Source of the DNA: Gonapodya sp. JEL0774
Lineage: Eukaryota > Monoblepharomycota > Monoblepharidomycetes > Monoblepharidales > Gonapodyaceae
DNA length: 64,000 nt
Direction of reading: 5' to 3'
NCBI GenBank assembly: GCA_027604505.1
Contig: JADIIX010000036.1
Span: 112,613-176,612, forward strand
Shown: piece by piece, positions 20,947 through 32,818 of the stretch
Layout: the number at the start of each line of letters is the position of its first letter
Numbering within the stretch: the first letter of the stretch is position 1
Program-made: the position numbers and the translations under genes
The notes under the pieces: generated by a model
Seen by the model: only the letters and a program-made list of their open reading frames with translations
What the model was told of the DNA's origin: nothing
Database searches by the model: none

Positions 20947-22618
20947 ATGTCAGCCAGTGGCCGAAATGTGACGCGGACCAATAGCTCGTCATCCTTGGGC
21001 TCTATTGCACCATCTGTGTCCGAGCACTTATGGTTCGAGGCCTTTACGGTCAGAGGAAGTATTGCTCTCCAGGTGAGTGCACAAATCGGAGAATCAAGAT
21101 CCGATCCACTACCCTGACCACTTCTCACCAGGTCTTGCCCCCAGTTGTCGTCCTGGTGCTATGGACGACACTTGTGGCGTATCTTAACCTGAGCATGACC
21201 ACTGATTTCAGACTTCCCACCACGTTCATCACTCTGGTAAGCAACTCGTTGAAAAATTCCGCCATGGCTTCATGAACGAAGTCCGACGTTTTTGCCAGCT
21301 CGGGGTTGTCCTCGGCCTTTTACTTGCATTTCGATCGGGTCAAGCATACGACCGTTACTCCGAGGGAAGAAAAACATGGGGGACCCTGCAAGGCCAGTGC
21401 CGGAACGGGGTCCGTTCGATGATGCTGGCCTACGTGGACACAGAAGAAGGAATTGCCGCACGAGCAAAGGCCGTGAAACTGGTCATTGCGTTCGTTTTCT
21501 CCTTGAAACATTATTTGAGAGCTGAAAGAGACCCAAGCCAGCTTTCGGACATGCTGGATTTAATGGACGTAATTCCAATTGCCGCCTTTTCGTCTCCAAG
21601 TGGAACCGAGAATGGAAAGTATGAGGTCACAGAGTCGGATCCTCTTCTCGGCCCGTATGCCTCTATTGTATTTGAAAACGGGGAGGGGATGCCTTGTAAG
21701 TGAATCTGTACTACTCTTCTCCGATTGCGACTGCGACTGATACGTTGATTGCCTGCTCATCATACTACAGTCAAGATCGTTTATGTTTTGGCGAAACACC
21801 TTCAAAAGTCCGTCCATGATAACCTTTTGGTGGGAATTTACTCAAGTACAGTTCAAGGGTTGCCCGCTGCGTTCACTGAGACAGGAACCACATTGGAGCG
21901 CATCGCAACGTCACCAATGTGAGCCATTTATGTTATGCAGAGATCCTTCAGGAGTCCACCCTTTGGTGACACCTTGTTGTTTTGTTGTTTCCACACCAGA
22001 CCACCTGCTTACTCGATTCACCTGAAACAAATTTTGTTCATCTATTGTTTCTTCTTGCCTCTTCAGCTTGTCAAAGATCTCCAGTGGATGGTAATATTAG
22101 TGGTATTCTTGGCTTCGTATTGCTTGCTTGGGATAGAAATGATTGCACGACAACGTAAGTTGGTTAAGTTCCGGTAAAAAGAGTAACTTCGCCGGCGTTT
22201 GATATTTTTTTCCCTTGCATTCGTATAATTTTATCCATAATTTGGCAGTTGAAATGCCCTTTGGGTGAGTTCAGAAGCTTTCGCTGCTGTTCCCTTCCTG
22301 ACCTTTTATGTCTTCCTTCAGGTACGGTGGGTTCAATGCGACCGCAATGTTGAATGAAACCATAACTCATTGACCTCACGCGGTGGTCTGCGCCAATACC
22401 TTTTTAATCAACGTGCAGATGAGAATGAGTGAGGATAAACCAGTTTTTTGGAATCCACTTTATGGTCTTAATTGCCTTACTCTTACAGTCTCCCAATGGA
22501 TGCTCTGGCTCAGGACGTCAAGAGGGAAATTCTTGATGTGAGCAGTTGTCCCAATTATATTTGCCTGCCATGCAAACACCTCCCTTGTGTGCATAAGATT
22601 GTCAACACGCAATTGTAA
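20947..22618 (+). CDS. Bestrophin-family anion channel, copy D (complete, nine exons)
   Basis: The best-resolved bestrophin: exons 20947-21072, 21132-21236, 21299-21695, 21771-21918, 22000-22154, 22249-22264 (16 nt), 22322-22326 (5 nt), 22419-22428 (10 nt) and 22489-22618. They sum to 363 residues in one frame. It starts MSASGRNVTRTNSSSSLG. Landmarks are HLWFEAFTVRGSIALQ, VLPPVVVLVLWTTLVAYLNL, LGVVLGLLLAFRSGQAYDRY, LVKDLQWMVILVVFLASYCL, LGIEMIARQLEMPFG and, across the tiny exons, YDENDLPMD. Bestrophins form pentameric chloride/anion channels; the last motif aligns with the animal calcium clasp (family knowledge). The gene lies 16 kb from copies A-C, so it is a dispersed paralogue. Confidence 0.93.
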
Positions 22619-22778
22619 ATTCGAATCTATTCACATTCCCCACTTTGCTAATGGAAATGGAAAATTATATAACGGGTTATATGTCAACCCAATTGACAGT
22701 GACACTCTGTACATCTGTAGTCGAACAATCTCACAATGTTTGTGCAAAAGTCTTGCAAATGCCACGTTCCGTAGAACA

Positions 22779-24044
22779 TTAAGAAGACCCTCTTAGTGCA
22801 GTAAGACGGGCCATTAAATCGTCTTCAGGGGACTTCACGGCGGTAGGTTGTGCTGGGAGAACAGAGCCTGGAGAAGAGATGGAGAATCGGCATCAGATGT
22901 CCAACGATGTTGACTCGGTGCATCCAGTTGTCAATCAGACGCAGCGTTCTTTGCTAACTGTCCTATAGACGGTGCTCACACCGGCTTTCCCGGGTTCTTT
23001 TCATTCCTGAATGCCTTTGCACATGAGAATTGAAGTACTAACCTGCAATGGGCATATCCGTTTTGAGTTCCAGGTTATGCTCGTCCGCCACCTGCTGCAT
23101 AAGTTGTTCAACCTGATCCAACGGTGTGGCAGATGCTGTAGTATTCTGCATCGTCTTCTCCATCGTCGCAGACTGGACCTCAAGGTTTTCCATTTGCTTT
23201 TCGAAGCTATCCATGACCGTAGAAATCTACAAGACCGGGGATGGGATGACCGTACCAGAATGTTAACCGACCACTGATGTGTTTCGTACACTCCGAAGAA
23301 TGGAGCGGATCAATCACTGATCTCCAATGAGGGACGGAAGTGCGACCCGCAGACGGAAGTGACGGTACAGCAATACGTGAGAAGCTGAGGAGCTCTCTTC
23401 ACAACTCTTAGAGTTCAATCCAGGGTGAGAACCCGTGTTCGGTGCTCCCACGAGAAGACTCTATTCGGCTCGGTGCTGGAGACCTGTTGTTTGAAATTAT
23501 TCTGCCAACGTACCTGTTCCAAATTCATGGTATTCATAGCCTTCTCCATATTCTTTGTCACAATTCCAATGTTCGACACCATCTGTCGGGTCATTAAGGC
23601 ATTTTGTATCTGAGATGCTGCTGCATCCAATCGTGATGAAAGACGGATGTAATTTGCTTGCTCTGACTGCTTTCGAATCGCGTTGGCGGCATGAATCCGC
23701 GCGATATCATTTTGACCCTTCTCGATGGCCTTCCATGGTGGGAAGTAAGCAGTCGGTACAGGTGAAATGTTGTGTTGCGGCAGAACACGATTGTGGAACC
23801 GTCACCTTTTTGACCTTCGTTCGTTCCTGTTTTTCCTCCTTCTCGCACTTTCGTGCAGCCATCTGCATCTGTTTCGCGCTGAACTTAAACTGGAAGAGTT
23901 GGTCTGTAAGCAGAACATGTGAGATGGGGTCGAGTGATCAAGTCGGCAGGACATCATGAATCAGGGACCGCATCATTCAGCAGAGTTTGCGGTAACAGTT
24001 GCAAACTAATCAGCCAAAGACGCACTCTCGAGTTGCTTCGACAT
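22779..24044 (-). CDS. DID2: ESCRT-III protein Did2/CHMP1
   Basis: Five exons, 24044-24026 (19 nt), 23903-23806, 23729-23514, 23226-23043 and 22867-22779, give 201 residues, the normal family length. The protein starts MSKQLENQLFQFKFSAKQM. It continues with KCEKEEKQERTKVKKAIEKG, IARIHAANAIRKQSEQANYI, MVSNIGIVTKNMEKAMNTMN and LMQQVADEHNLEL. It ends EDDLMARLTALRGSS, a canonical MIT-interacting motif type 1 for Vps4 and other MIT proteins. Did2/CHMP1 recruits Vps4 to disassemble ESCRT-III in multivesicular body formation and cytokinesis. The first exon was chosen because its phase-1 end joins the family N-terminus exactly. Confidence 0.95.
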
Positions 24045-24223
24045 GGTTCGATACTTTGTCGTATTATAGTAGTTTGCTTGATCGCAATCACCCCTGCGCA
24101 CCACACGTACAACCTTGCACGGAGCGCGGAGTGAATCGTTGTTGCGACAGTAGACACCTAGGTAGTATGTATAATACTTTCTTTAGCTAATGAGCACGAC
24201 CCTTTGGTGTGGAATTACACTAT

Positions 24224-25286
24224 TTACAATTTTGAGGCCTCATCTTCGATGGAAGCCTTCTTCTGTGCTGCTGGTTCTGGCGCACCGCCAGGAATTACAG
24301 GCGCAAGCTCTTCCGTCGTTCTCAGTCTCGTCCCATATGCGAATTCGTTCACATCAGAAAACGTAAACTGCGATAGCTGCTCCAACGTTTTGATTTGCGG
24401 AGTGATCAGGAATATTTCTTTTCGTTGAGCCATCTGAAGCGCTTCCTGCGGTCGTAACCACGCCAGAGAAACGGATTCGTGTCCGTCTGCAGAGACGGTG
24501 TTTGACCCAATCGGTTTTGCGAGTGTAGTGAGGAAGAATCGCGCATCAAAGCGCTTAGGTGCTACCGGTGGGGTGATCCATCGGGACCTGAAATGGAGTG
24601 AATAGATTGTAATATGAATGCAAAGAAACGAATGGCGTCGGTCTGTGAGCTCACCAAGGTGCAAGGTTCGCCACTTTTGGTCTCAATCCCAATTCTTGAC
24701 ACATTTTCTCGAATTCTTTTGCCGATTTTGTAGCCTGAAATCAGATCGGTTGTGGGAACTGTCAGATCGAGTGTAATTCTGTGTTGCACCTTCTTTCTCC
24801 AGATTTCCACCATCCGTGGGTCGGCCTTTTGCGTATTTTTGTCGAAAACCATCACACCCGTTTCTTCGAACGTCTCTCTGATTGCTGCGACAGCAGCCAC
24901 AAAAGTATGGAATTCGGCGCCGGGCGTTCCCATTCTGAGATGTCTTGCCAGAGACGCAAAAGAGGTCGATTCATCTGCCTGATCTATTTTTCCGCCAGGG
25001 AAGACAGTGAGAGAGCCAAAGAACCCATGGCTGGAACTGGTTCACGAATCGGAAATTCACACCGAATTGCTTCCGAGTAATTCCGATCAAAAGCTCTGAA
25101 ACCAAAGACTCACCGCTTAATCATCAAGACTTTAAACCCTCCTTTTTGATCGATTCCGTCTTCTCCGGGAGAGAGAGGAGCACAAACGAGCAGGGTTGCT
25201 GCAGGAACAGGTGCTGCGGGAGCTTTCCTGCTCTTCGCCGCTTCTTGCGAGATTCCGTTAGTACTTAGCGTGCTCGGATGAGGCAT
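24224..25286 (-). CDS. Nudix hydrolase, NUDT19-like (probable CoA/acyl-CoA diphosphatase)
   Basis: Exons 25286-25114, 25030-24790, 24734-24655 and 24587-24224 give 285 residues. Visible blocks are FKVLMIKRHGFFGSLTVFPG, GGKIDQADESTSFASLARH, the Nudix core IRETFEETGVMVF (REUXEETG), ATKSAKEFEKMCQELGLRPK, LAPWSRWITPPVAPKRFDAR and LRPQEALQMAQ. The WSRWITP-x-RFD pattern, and the long insert between the upstream Gly pair and REUXEETG, are typical of the NUDT19 group. Members hydrolyse CoA or acyl-CoA, often in peroxisomes. The C-terminus is EASKL, and an SKL tripeptide is a classic PTS1 peroxisomal signal, which fits. An upstream in-frame ATG at 25463 exists, but its leader looks non-conserved. Confidence 0.88.
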
Positions 25287-25680
25287 AGTCGATTCTCGGA
25301 GAGTAAGGAACAAATTGGGAGTGTGGACAATTTTGCTGGTATCACTGTACGCAGCAGATGAATGTGGCACGATATTCAGCCGGATGAACCCAATATCGGT
25401 TCTCCGACAAAAGGAAAATGAGCACATTTCTATTGTTGAAACCATTCTTATTGGGTTACTCATATCTTAGGTTCCTTACCAAAGTCTTCCAAGACGAGGG
25501 TCTCTGGTAACAGAATTACCAGAATGGAACCACATATGCTTAAACGGTTCATTGTGTGGTGATTAAATGAAAACTCTTGGTAGGGGCAGTTGAAGTCACC
25601 GTGCTGATGTATGTAGCCAATTGTTGGTTGCTGCAGCTGTCCTCGCGACCAGAAACTTTGTCCCCACACCAAGAAGCAAA
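25287..25680. other. Divergent intergenic region
   Basis: This shared upstream region separates the minus-strand Nudix gene from the plus-strand complex I subunit candidate. Open frames continue upstream of both starts without conserved character. No RNA gene or repeat was seen. Confidence 0.45.
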
Positions 25681-26021
25681 ATGGGAGGAGAGCACGAAGG
25701 GCACATTAAGAACCCGTTTCTCGACCCTCACTATCCCTCATACTCCAATCCGCACCCGTCGTGGATCCCGCGCGCCCCGGGATGGCAGCGCCTTGTCGCA
25801 ACAGGACTGGGCTCGTTGATGTTCGGTTGGATGTCCATCATGATTTACAAGGAATTGGACCACATAACTGTGAGCTACGCCTCTTAATACTCGCTTCAAT
25901 GTGGGCAGCCTTTCTGACCGTGATGTAATCGCATCCTACCGAACAGGGTGTTCACCCATGGGACCGGAATCCGGACGCATACCGGCCCTACTACCCGAAG
26001 GAGTACAAGCCCCACCACTGA
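25681..26021 (+). CDS. Small inner-membrane protein, probable complex I subunit NDUFB2-like
   Basis: Two exons, 25681-25869 and 25947-26021, give 87 residues starting MGGEHEGHIKNPFLDPHYPS. One hydrophobic helix (ATGLGSLMFGWMSIMIY) is followed by ELDHITGVHPWDRN and a basic C-terminus ending KPHH. The size, single helix and HPW motif after the helix recall the AGGG/NDUFB2 accessory subunit of respiratory complex I. The match is by short pattern only. It could be another small mitochondrial membrane subunit. An open frame continues upstream to about 25594 without an ATG. Confidence 0.5.
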
Positions 26022-26278
26022 ATACAACGGAGCTGAGATGGACAAGGAGCGTTTCGGTTGGCATGCCAGTGCTGGGTTAGGGAACGTTTGGCAGTAGCAC
26101 CATTATGTGAATGGATTATGGCGGGAACACAGTTTTGTCCAACATGGAAACCGTCCGTACGATGGAGCAATGTTCTTTTCTTCTTCTCCCCGCTCGTTTC
26201 AATATGCATCTATTCTCCGACTCGACAAAAGCCCCCAACCTTATTTCGATGCTATACGAGAAATCATACCTCTGTTCC

Positions 26279-29200
26279 TCAATCGGCTTTGTGAGATTGA
26301 TAAAGCTCTGAAATAAGATCCACAGACGGGGAAAATGCACCATTACGTTTCATTGTCCCCCCAACTGAAAAGCCCTTTTCGCTTACCATCGACTGTCTTC
26401 TGGTAGTGCTTTTTCAATTGAGGCCTCTTGTTTTTGAACTGCATGAATCATTAACGAATGAAATGCCGATTATGTTCAGTACGCCCTGACCGCACGCCTA
26501 TCTCTCACCGTGGGGGTAAGCAAGTCAGCCTCCATGGTGAAAGGCTTCGACTCAAGATACACGGCCCTTGGTACTTCAAACCCATGGAGCTCGTTCGCTC
26601 TTCCAATCGCTCTGAGATCGTCCAACACCACGCTCGCGACGTTCTTGTCCTGACACAGCTTCGCGTACAGCCTCTGTTCTGACGTCATACCCGCAGCCGG
26701 CTCATCAATTGATGATGCAAAATCAGTCGCAGGGGGACTAGCTTCGAATATGGACGAGCGGCGCCGGGCATCCCGTCGCTGTGACTGTGCGTCCAGAGGA
26801 GTGTAGCCAGTGGACTTGGCCCAGTCGATAAGAACCTCAGGATCTGGAACAATGACTGCAACAAGAAATGATTGGAGGCTATCCCCATACACGAAGATTT
26901 GCGAGACTAATGCGATTGTGTGGTGGAGATCAACGAGTTCCGGATGGGCTGAAGCGCCAAATCTTACCAAAGCCCGACTTTTGTAGGGTGTTCTCCACCT
27001 TCTCAGCAGCAATATATTCGCCCTGGCTGAGCTTGCTGTAATACCCGGATTGGAATTTTCAGATGGTGATGTATAACATAATTCCGCGTCAAGACTCTCT
27101 CACAAAATGTTCTTTCGACGGTCAATTATTTTGACGTTTCCGGTCTTCCCACATGCAAAGGTCCCCATGCAAAGGTCGAATTCACTTTCCCTTAGGTCCT
27201 ACGGATTAAAACATTATGAATCTCACCGGCAAGAACTGCCCGATATCTGCAGCGAACAGCGCCTTTTTCAGCAAGGACAGAATTTTTCAGCCTGCCCAGT
27301 ACAGCAAACATACCTCCACTGTGAAGCCAGCCGTTCTCGTCTATTGCGTCTGCTGTCTGCTTGGGGTCTTTGTAGTAACCCTTCATCATCGACCTGCCGC
27401 GGTAGCAGATCTGATAATTATGCACCGTATGACAATGGGACGGAACAGATGTGAAGTGAGACGCCAATGCCCCGTAAACCCACCTCCCCCCTCGGTCCCG
27501 GTCGGTCCTAGGTGGCGGGACAACAGTCGAGAATCGAAAAACGACGACAAATGGAATCACAACCTCACTCACCGTGGCAAAGTAGTTCAACTCTGGGACA
27601 TCTATTAGTTTCATTTCGGCGTGAGGTGAAGGGCACCCAACGTGGCTTCCGAAGGGGAAATTGAAGTCTCCTGCCTCAGTGAGTGTGAAGCAAGCGGCGT
27701 TCTCTAGTGATGAGTAAGTTACCGTGACACACTGCGCACTGACGCGATCCTCGCGTGAGAGGACTTCTTTCTCTCACCAGTTTGCCCATACCCCTCGAGC
27801 ACTTGGCAAGATCCAAGCGTGGCCCTCAAAAAAGTAACTACATCGTGAGGAATCGGCGCGCTCCCAGTAATAACCATTTTAAGGTCTCCACCGAGCTTAT
27901 TGCGGATGCCGGAGAAAACAAGTCTATCTGCCCACGTATCGGAAGTGGCGCTGGGATGTGCGAACGGAGATTGCCATAGACGTGGGAACACAACCAGCAC
28001 ATTTCAAAGCAGTATTCGAAAATGCCCTCACATTCCTTCGTTGAGATCTGAAGCACAATTTGTGAGAATTCCAATACTCATAGTCGACGGAATTTTTTGC
28101 TCGTTCACTTACATGTTTTCTTGTACTCCATGGCGGTGTTAAACAACGTGCGATTGACAAGTCCCGACTTCTCAACCGACTGTATCGTTTTCTCGTAGAA
28201 TTTGTTCAAAAGCCGTGGAACCGAAGGGAAATCTGCATTTGCAAACAGGTTCAGTCTACTTGGTCAATTATCAGTGTTCGATGACTTCACTCACAAGCTG
28301 GTTTCAATTCTTCCATGTCATCAAACAACTTGCCCACGTCCCCGCGGAAGAACCCTCCAGCACCGCCAACGTAGGTCATTCTGTTGGGTTATCGTATGAA
28401 TTTACACTTCCAATCACACAAAGGCAACGTGAACCTACAAGAACAAATCGATCTTCTCAAAACAGTGCTGGAGATATGCAGAAGTGTTGTATTGGGACTT
28501 TTGTGCAGAGGACGACAGGGCAATGTATACCCACCGCAAGAGGAAGATACGAGATCCACCTGTCCCCCGGCACAAATGGATTGTAGCGGTATGCTATCCC
28601 ACTTAATCCCGCCACCCAATTGTTTTGAGTAAGCATTGCACCTTTTGGAAGTCCCGTGGTTCCTAGCGTCCATGTTGTACTTTGGCCTGGCACATCGGAA
28701 AAAACAAATCATCAGCTACTCACCACTCGTGAAACAGATCGTTTGCAGCTCATCCTTCTCCGCCGGATCAAATTCCCTTGACCTTCTAGAACCCAGATCT
28801 TCCAATTCTCTGAATGTAATCAGCGTGACTCCTTTTGACTTGGCTTCTGCAACTTCATCGGGCTCCAGGTAAAGCTCTTCGGAATGTGGAACACTGTTCG
28901 AAGGATCACACAAAACGATGCATGTAACCGTCGGGATGTCCGTCCGAATATCGAGAAGCCGCACTGCAGTATTTCGAGAAAGGTTCGCCGGGAAGTGTTT
29001 TTGGAGAGCGCCACTCGTGGCACTTACCAAGGTGCTTGCGAGTTGTGACAATCAGAGACATCGAAGTGATGGAAATGATATGCTTTATGGCTTTAGAGTC
29101 GAAAGTTTCGTACAGAGGCCTGACAAAGGTAAAGAGATCACAATCAATGTCAAACGTCGCCGGACTTCCAAAGCATTCAACCTCACACCGTGACGTAGCT

Positions 29201-29814
29201 TTGGGAGCGAAGGTGCGGTACGCTAATGTAAGCACATTTCAGAACAAGATATTCACCAAGTGCAATATCACCTGAAAGCTCCACCCGCGAGATCGGTGAT
29301 GGCCCACTCGGGACAGTTCCCCATGTATATCCCAACGCAGGACTCGGAGTGCGGCTGAATACCTGTGATCTCAAGTATTCCGGATCCAACATTCCGAATT
29401 CTTTCTTCGACAGTAGCTTCAGGGCATGACATTGAGCGCGTTGAAATGCAGCTCTGGGTAACCTCGATGTGTAAACCACCAACCATAAGATTGCCAGACG
29501 TAGGGACCACCCTTTATTCCATACTCCCGAACTCCGAAGTAAGGACCTGGAGCAGGAACCGAACCCAAGTTAGCTGTCTTAAAATGCGGTATGCTGCAAC
29601 CGTGTACAAGACCTTCGCCTTCTAGATCTCACCATCTGGTCCAGACTTGGCTTTACCCGCTTGGAATACCTCCCAAGTAGTGAATGTTTTGCCATCGGGC
29701 GAGTTCTTGAGTGGAGTACCAAAGGGGGTGGACTTGTGACTGGAGAAAGGCACCAGGCGGTGACGTCAGCGTAAAAACACTGTCACCGTCCACCGAACAC
29801 ACTACTCACCGCAT
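26279..29814 (-). CDS. Long-chain acyl-CoA synthetase (21 coding exons)
   Basis: Activates long-chain fatty acids to acyl-CoA with ATP for lipid synthesis or beta-oxidation. Twenty-one exons sum to 687 residues in one frame. Signatures in order are FGVREYGIKGGPYVWQSY, GIYMGNCPEWAITDL, ICFTSGTTGLPKGAM (AMP-binding P-loop), RWISYLPLAHCFEK, FPSVPRLLNKFYE, GSAPIPHDVV, LEGYGQTE, RGEICYRG, GWLHSGDIGQFLPTGNVKII, DRRKNIFKLSQGEYIAAEKV and a C-terminal LLTPTFKNKRPQLKKHY. Very small exons are 28047-28032 (16 nt), 27507-27484 (24 nt) and 27246-27227 (20 nt). The start codon lies in a 5-nt coding segment (29814-29810) spliced to HKSTPFGTPL. That start is the least certain part. No peroxisomal SKL is present. 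Confidence 0.92.
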
Positions 29815-30273
29815 GATACACGACTCCCCGTCCCTCTCAGGAATGTCAGAAAAGATACAACTCAATGAGCTCAGATCCCACTCTTGGGTCGCCTTGTGCG
29901 ATTGTTAAGGAATGTGAAATGGTGAAAAGGGGACAGAGGGATATTTTGCAAAAGGCATGATAGACTGAGTGTCATGTTATACCTGTGGGTTCGTACGCTT
30001 GGTCATCGCTTGGCTGTTCTCACAAATGCTGCCTTGGCCTCAACGATATTGTGATCAATGAGGGAGGCACTTTACAATCGCATTCAATTGATGCACCGCC
30101 GAGTCAGCCTTTCGCTTTGAAAACAGAATTATGTATGATAAACGATCTAATGTATGATACATCAAGAATGAGTCTGCATCGCAGCACCGCTCTCACAAAA
30201 TTATGTACAGATCGTTGACAGTTGATTGGTGCGGCATCTTTGCTCTCGCCAACCACCGCGCCCTCGAATCCAT
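29815..30273. other. Intergenic gap
   Basis: This stretch lies upstream of the acyl-CoA synthetase start and downstream of the homeodomain gene stop. Around 30130-30165 the word ATGTATGAT is repeated. No gene or RNA was recognised. Confidence 0.45.
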
Positions 30274-31768
30274 TCAAACCACTAGCGGGGATTTCGCTTC
30301 AAGCTCTGCAAACAAACTACGGATTCCTGGTAGCCTTTCTCCCAAAGGAGCAGATATTGCCGACGGTGAGGTTGCACGGTCCGACTGGAGAGGAGAGTGT
30401 GTAGGGACCCACATGCGCTGTGGCAGCACGTTGAGATGGTCCGAGAGAGACGGGAGGGAGGGCGGAGGAGTCGGGAAGGTGCGTGTTTGGTGGCACGATG
30501 AGGGGTATGATGTGGGGAACATTGGCTGAGGCCATGCCTCCCAGGTGAATTGTTGCGGCTGAATATGTTGCGGTGGCGCATGGGCCCACACACGAGGAGT
30601 GGCCGCCGGAGTAGGAGGTGTGGGGGTTGGGACAGTTTGGATGGTGTGCGGATGGGCCAGGTACGCCGAGGTTGTGGGACAAAGATGTGCAGCAATATCC
30701 TCCCTAAACACATGTTCGCGATCAAGCACAAGGTGCTCTACGTTATGTGATGCAGACCGATCCACAGCACTGACGACGCCGGACGGTTTGATGGATGGTG
30801 ATTTGGAGACTTTTTCGACGACCCGCTGCTTTGCGGACGCAGCAAACGTTCGGTCTTGAAGGTGGCGTTTAGTAACGCCAAGTGCCTGTCGGCGGTTTTG
30901 GAACCTGGCGGTGTGGGAGGGAGAGAGGCAGAGGGTGAGGGGTGATATCCGGGGTCCACAACACATGCAGTACAGCTGCATCCATAGAGATAGAAATGCA
31001 ATAATAAAGCGAGATAAAGAAATGGCCCCATTTTCGACACAAGAGACTCCTTCCGGGCGCCTGCAGAACACTCAATCCGCACCACCTTCGGCTTTGGCCA
31101 AGAGCGCATGATCTGCGATAGAAAACTCAAAACTCACCATATCTGCACTTTTCGAGGTGTCATACCAAGCTTGCGGGCAAGGGTGAGTCGGAGTTCGGTG
31201 TCGGGAAAGAATGTTTGAGTCAAAACGGAATTGAGGACCTAACGAGAGGATAGGATGGGGAGGGAGCGGTAGTCAAACCAGTGAACAATACTTATTAGTT
31301 TGGTGCACGCGCACCCACGAAAGGGTGGTTTGATATATGCTTCCAGCCTTTAAATCCTGAAGATGTCCTCCATCGTTCAAGAGCTCAACTCACCATTGTT
31401 GCGTCAGGACTTGCCCGCTTCCTCTTTGCCGATGGTCTCTTATCATCGACCCCAAACTCAGCAACGCTCTTCTCACTTCCACTCTCTCCGTCGTCGCTCT
31501 CATTGTCGTCTTCGTCGGATAATGGACGTTTTGCCGGCGCGACCGGAACACAGAGGTCTGGTTCCGGATGAGCCACCGTCCCCTGCCTGAAACCAGTAGC
31601 GTCTGAGAAGGAGAAAGCAGCAGCGAGCAGAATGCCGAGCTTTGCGTCTGCCGGGCCGGGTGAAGGGGGTTCAGCCCAGGAGGCGTCGTGCCGTGGAGAA
31701 TGCGCAGAGTACGGAGACTGGGGAGGAGTGGTGGGGACCTCTTGGCTGGGCGGTGATGGGTGTTCCAT
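30274..31768 (-). CDS. Homeodomain transcription factor
   Basis: Exons 31768-31394, 31238-31138 and 30904-30274 give 368 residues. The homeodomain (residues about 115-175) is spread over all three: KRKRASPDATM, VLNSVLTQTFFPDTELRLTL, ARKLGMTPRKVQIW and FQNRRQALG. The recognition helix keeps the invariant W, F, N and R. Upstream is an acidic stretch (DEDDNESDDGESGSEKS) and downstream a long Pro/Thr-rich tail, typical of fungal homeodomain regulators. The start at 31768 (MEHPSPPSQEV) is the ATG nearest the conserved part; the open frame continues upstream to 32065, so a longer N-terminus is possible. Its targets are unknown. Confidence 0.88.
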
Positions 31769-32818
31769 TGTCTGTGGAATTTGCTGTTGACCCGGGTTGA
31801 CCAGCTGGTTGACTTTATGAATTTGAACCTCGTCAGGCCGAGAAAATTTGATTATTTGCCAAGACTTCTTGGCACGCCCAGAACCCAAACTCAGATTGAG
31901 TCCCGATTGCAGATATAAATAATCAGAAACTAATAATGATGTCTTCAAAATCCTTAATTCGAAGTCCTTGCTCGTTAGTAGTACATGGGCATCTTTGACT
32001 CTCGCTACGCGTTGGACGCTCCTTGCCGTCACAGCCAACTCTATTTGGTCGACCGTTCCGAGCAATGGGTGGCGCCGTTCTGTTATTCATCAGTCTCCGA
32101 ACGACACAGACTCCGTTTTTTTCTTTGGCCTGTTACACTTTATACGTCATCAAATTTCATATCGGAGAATAATACAGTTCAATTGCACCGCAAAGGGTGA
32201 CGTGGCGCAGTTGAGGAATTGCAAGACTTTTGAACTCACAAGAGATCCAGCACTGTGAATACCACAAAGAGCTGATTGATATGGTTGTATCAGTTCTTTT
32301 ACTTTACATTTGTTCTTTGTTTCAGTGCCGGAGGAAACGATTTCTGTTTGTTGTGTTTGAATTAGAGTTTCCTTTTCGAGTCCGAAAATATTACTTCATG
32401 CGGCCCGAAAGTTTCACGGTTCGTTCCACATTCGTCTCCAGAGTAGCTGCGAACTTCCCTGCCACCTTTTGCTTACATTGTGGTGGAGCGAGTCGATCTT
32501 TCGACCAAACAAACGACCCATCACCTGGACACGATCAGCCTCCCATGGTATCTCAGAGAGCTTTGGGCTGGTAAGAGCGATTTACGCCTTCAGCCCCGGT
32601 GAAGCTGGGAGAGCCTACATGCAGGTAGGTGATTTGCAGTACATAATCCATAGTATTGGGTTTGCACAAATCACGGAAAAGATCAGTGAGGACACGTAAC
32701 TTTTGTTTTCATACATTGTAGTCTCGAGCATGAGATGCACCAGCTTGATTCGGAATCACAGTTTGCTGTGTTATTGAGTGGTTGCGCAAGTTGCGACGGG
32801 TTGCGTGTCTTCGCAAAT
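31769..32818. other. 1-kb divergent intergenic region
   Basis: This is the shared upstream region of the homeodomain gene (minus) and the Wss1 gene (plus). Short AT-rich open frames occur but none has family features or splice-linked neighbours. Either gene may have 5' leader exons here. No tRNA or repeat was seen. Confidence 0.45.

Noticed and set aside
29183-29260. Additional exon in the acyl-CoA synthetase encoding AYISVPHL
   Set aside because: It would add plausible residues, but its donor leaves the wrong phase for the next exon, whereas joining 29272 to 29119 directly keeps frame and total length divisible by three.
30599-30859. Plus-strand Gly/Val-rich open frame
   Set aside because: It is antisense to the Pro/Thr-rich tail of the homeodomain protein; Pro codons read backwards give Gly-rich frames.
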